The notes under the pieces: model-generated
What the model was told of the DNA's origin: nothing
What the model saw: the letters and a program-made list of their open reading frames with translations, nothing else
The model's database searches: none
DNA from: an uncultured Synergistales bacterium
GTDB lineage: Bacteria; Synergistota; Synergistia; Synergistales; Aminobacteriaceae
Reading direction: 5' to 3'
DNA length: 5,219 bases
NCBI GenBank assembly: GCA_905236605.1
Contig: CAJORD010000080.1
Span: 1 to 5,219, forward strand
Shown: positions 5,094 through 5,219 of the stretch, in pieces
Numbering within the stretch: the stretch's first letter is position 1
How the letters are laid out: each line of letters opens with the position of its first letter
Made by a program: the position numbers and the translations under genes

Positions 5094-5219
5094 ATGGAAT
5101 TTTTTGATGTCGTTAAAGAAAGATTTTCCTGCCGCAAATTTTCCGCCCAACCCGTCGAAGATGAAAAACTCGAAAAAATTTTAGAAGCCGCGCGCCTCGC
5201 ACCAACCGCTAAAAACGCA
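5094..5219 (+). CDS. Nitroreductase-family FMN protein (N-terminal fragment)
   Basis: The first 42 codons are visible; the gene runs off the right edge. The start resembles FMN-dependent nitroreductase-family oxidoreductases: RFSCRKF (10-16) matches the RxSxRxF phosphate-binding motif of bound FMN, followed by PV..EKLEKILEAARLAPTAKNA, where the family has a helix and then a SxxNxQPW-like segment. A cysteine at 13 replaces the more usual isoleucine or valine and is seen in some anaerobe homologues. The ATG has a strong site, AAAGGAG, at 10 nt (5077-5083). It starts 28 bp after the terminator T-tract and has no clear promoter of its own. The substrate cannot be predicted, since the family covers nitro, quinone and flavin reductions and dehalogenation. 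Confidence 0.85.
   Translation, partial: MEFFDVVKERFSCRKFSAQPVEDEKLEKILEAARLAPTAKNA

Overview
The window reads as ordinary chromosomal DNA from an anaerobic, fairly AT-rich bacterium. The indicators are HydG (maturation of [FeFe]-hydrogenase), the MEP isoprenoid enzyme IspH, a multi-repeat ribosomal protein S1, Shine-Dalgarno sites, sigma70-type promoters and a classic intrinsic terminator. Protein style and gene content suggest a Bacillota anaerobe (Clostridia or Negativicutes-like). Synergistota or a similar lineage cannot be excluded without a search.

Layout. Positions 1-1330 lie on the minus strand: a membrane-anchored single-domain rhodanese (755-1330), followed after 92 bp by the N-terminal 220 codons of hydG (1-662, running off the left edge). 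An AT-rich divergent promoter region (1331-1476) separates these from a plus-strand cluster: miaA (1477-2424), ispH (2421-3275, overlapping miaA by 4 bp) and rpsA (3364-5010). A strong intrinsic terminator (5025-5065) ends the cluster. The first 42 codons of a nitroreductase-family gene (5094-5219) run off the right edge.

How the genes work together. IspH makes IPP and DMAPP, and MiaA uses DMAPP to prenylate A37 of tRNAs. The producer and consumer of DMAPP are therefore translationally coupled here, and they sit upstream of a translation protein, S1. On the other strand, HydG makes CO and cyanide from tyrosine for the hydrogenase H-cluster, and a rhodanese, a family that includes cyanide-using sulfurtransferases, lies just upstream of it.

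The least ordinary feature is a degenerate heptad repeat family (roughly TTAGGAR). One copy forms a 29-bp imperfect hairpin between ispH and rpsA and supplies the ispH stop codon. A second copy lies directly after rpsA and forms the 5' arm of the terminator. No CRISPR array, tRNA, rRNA, phage gene or insertion sequence is visible, and no stretch over 300 bases lacks a gene.
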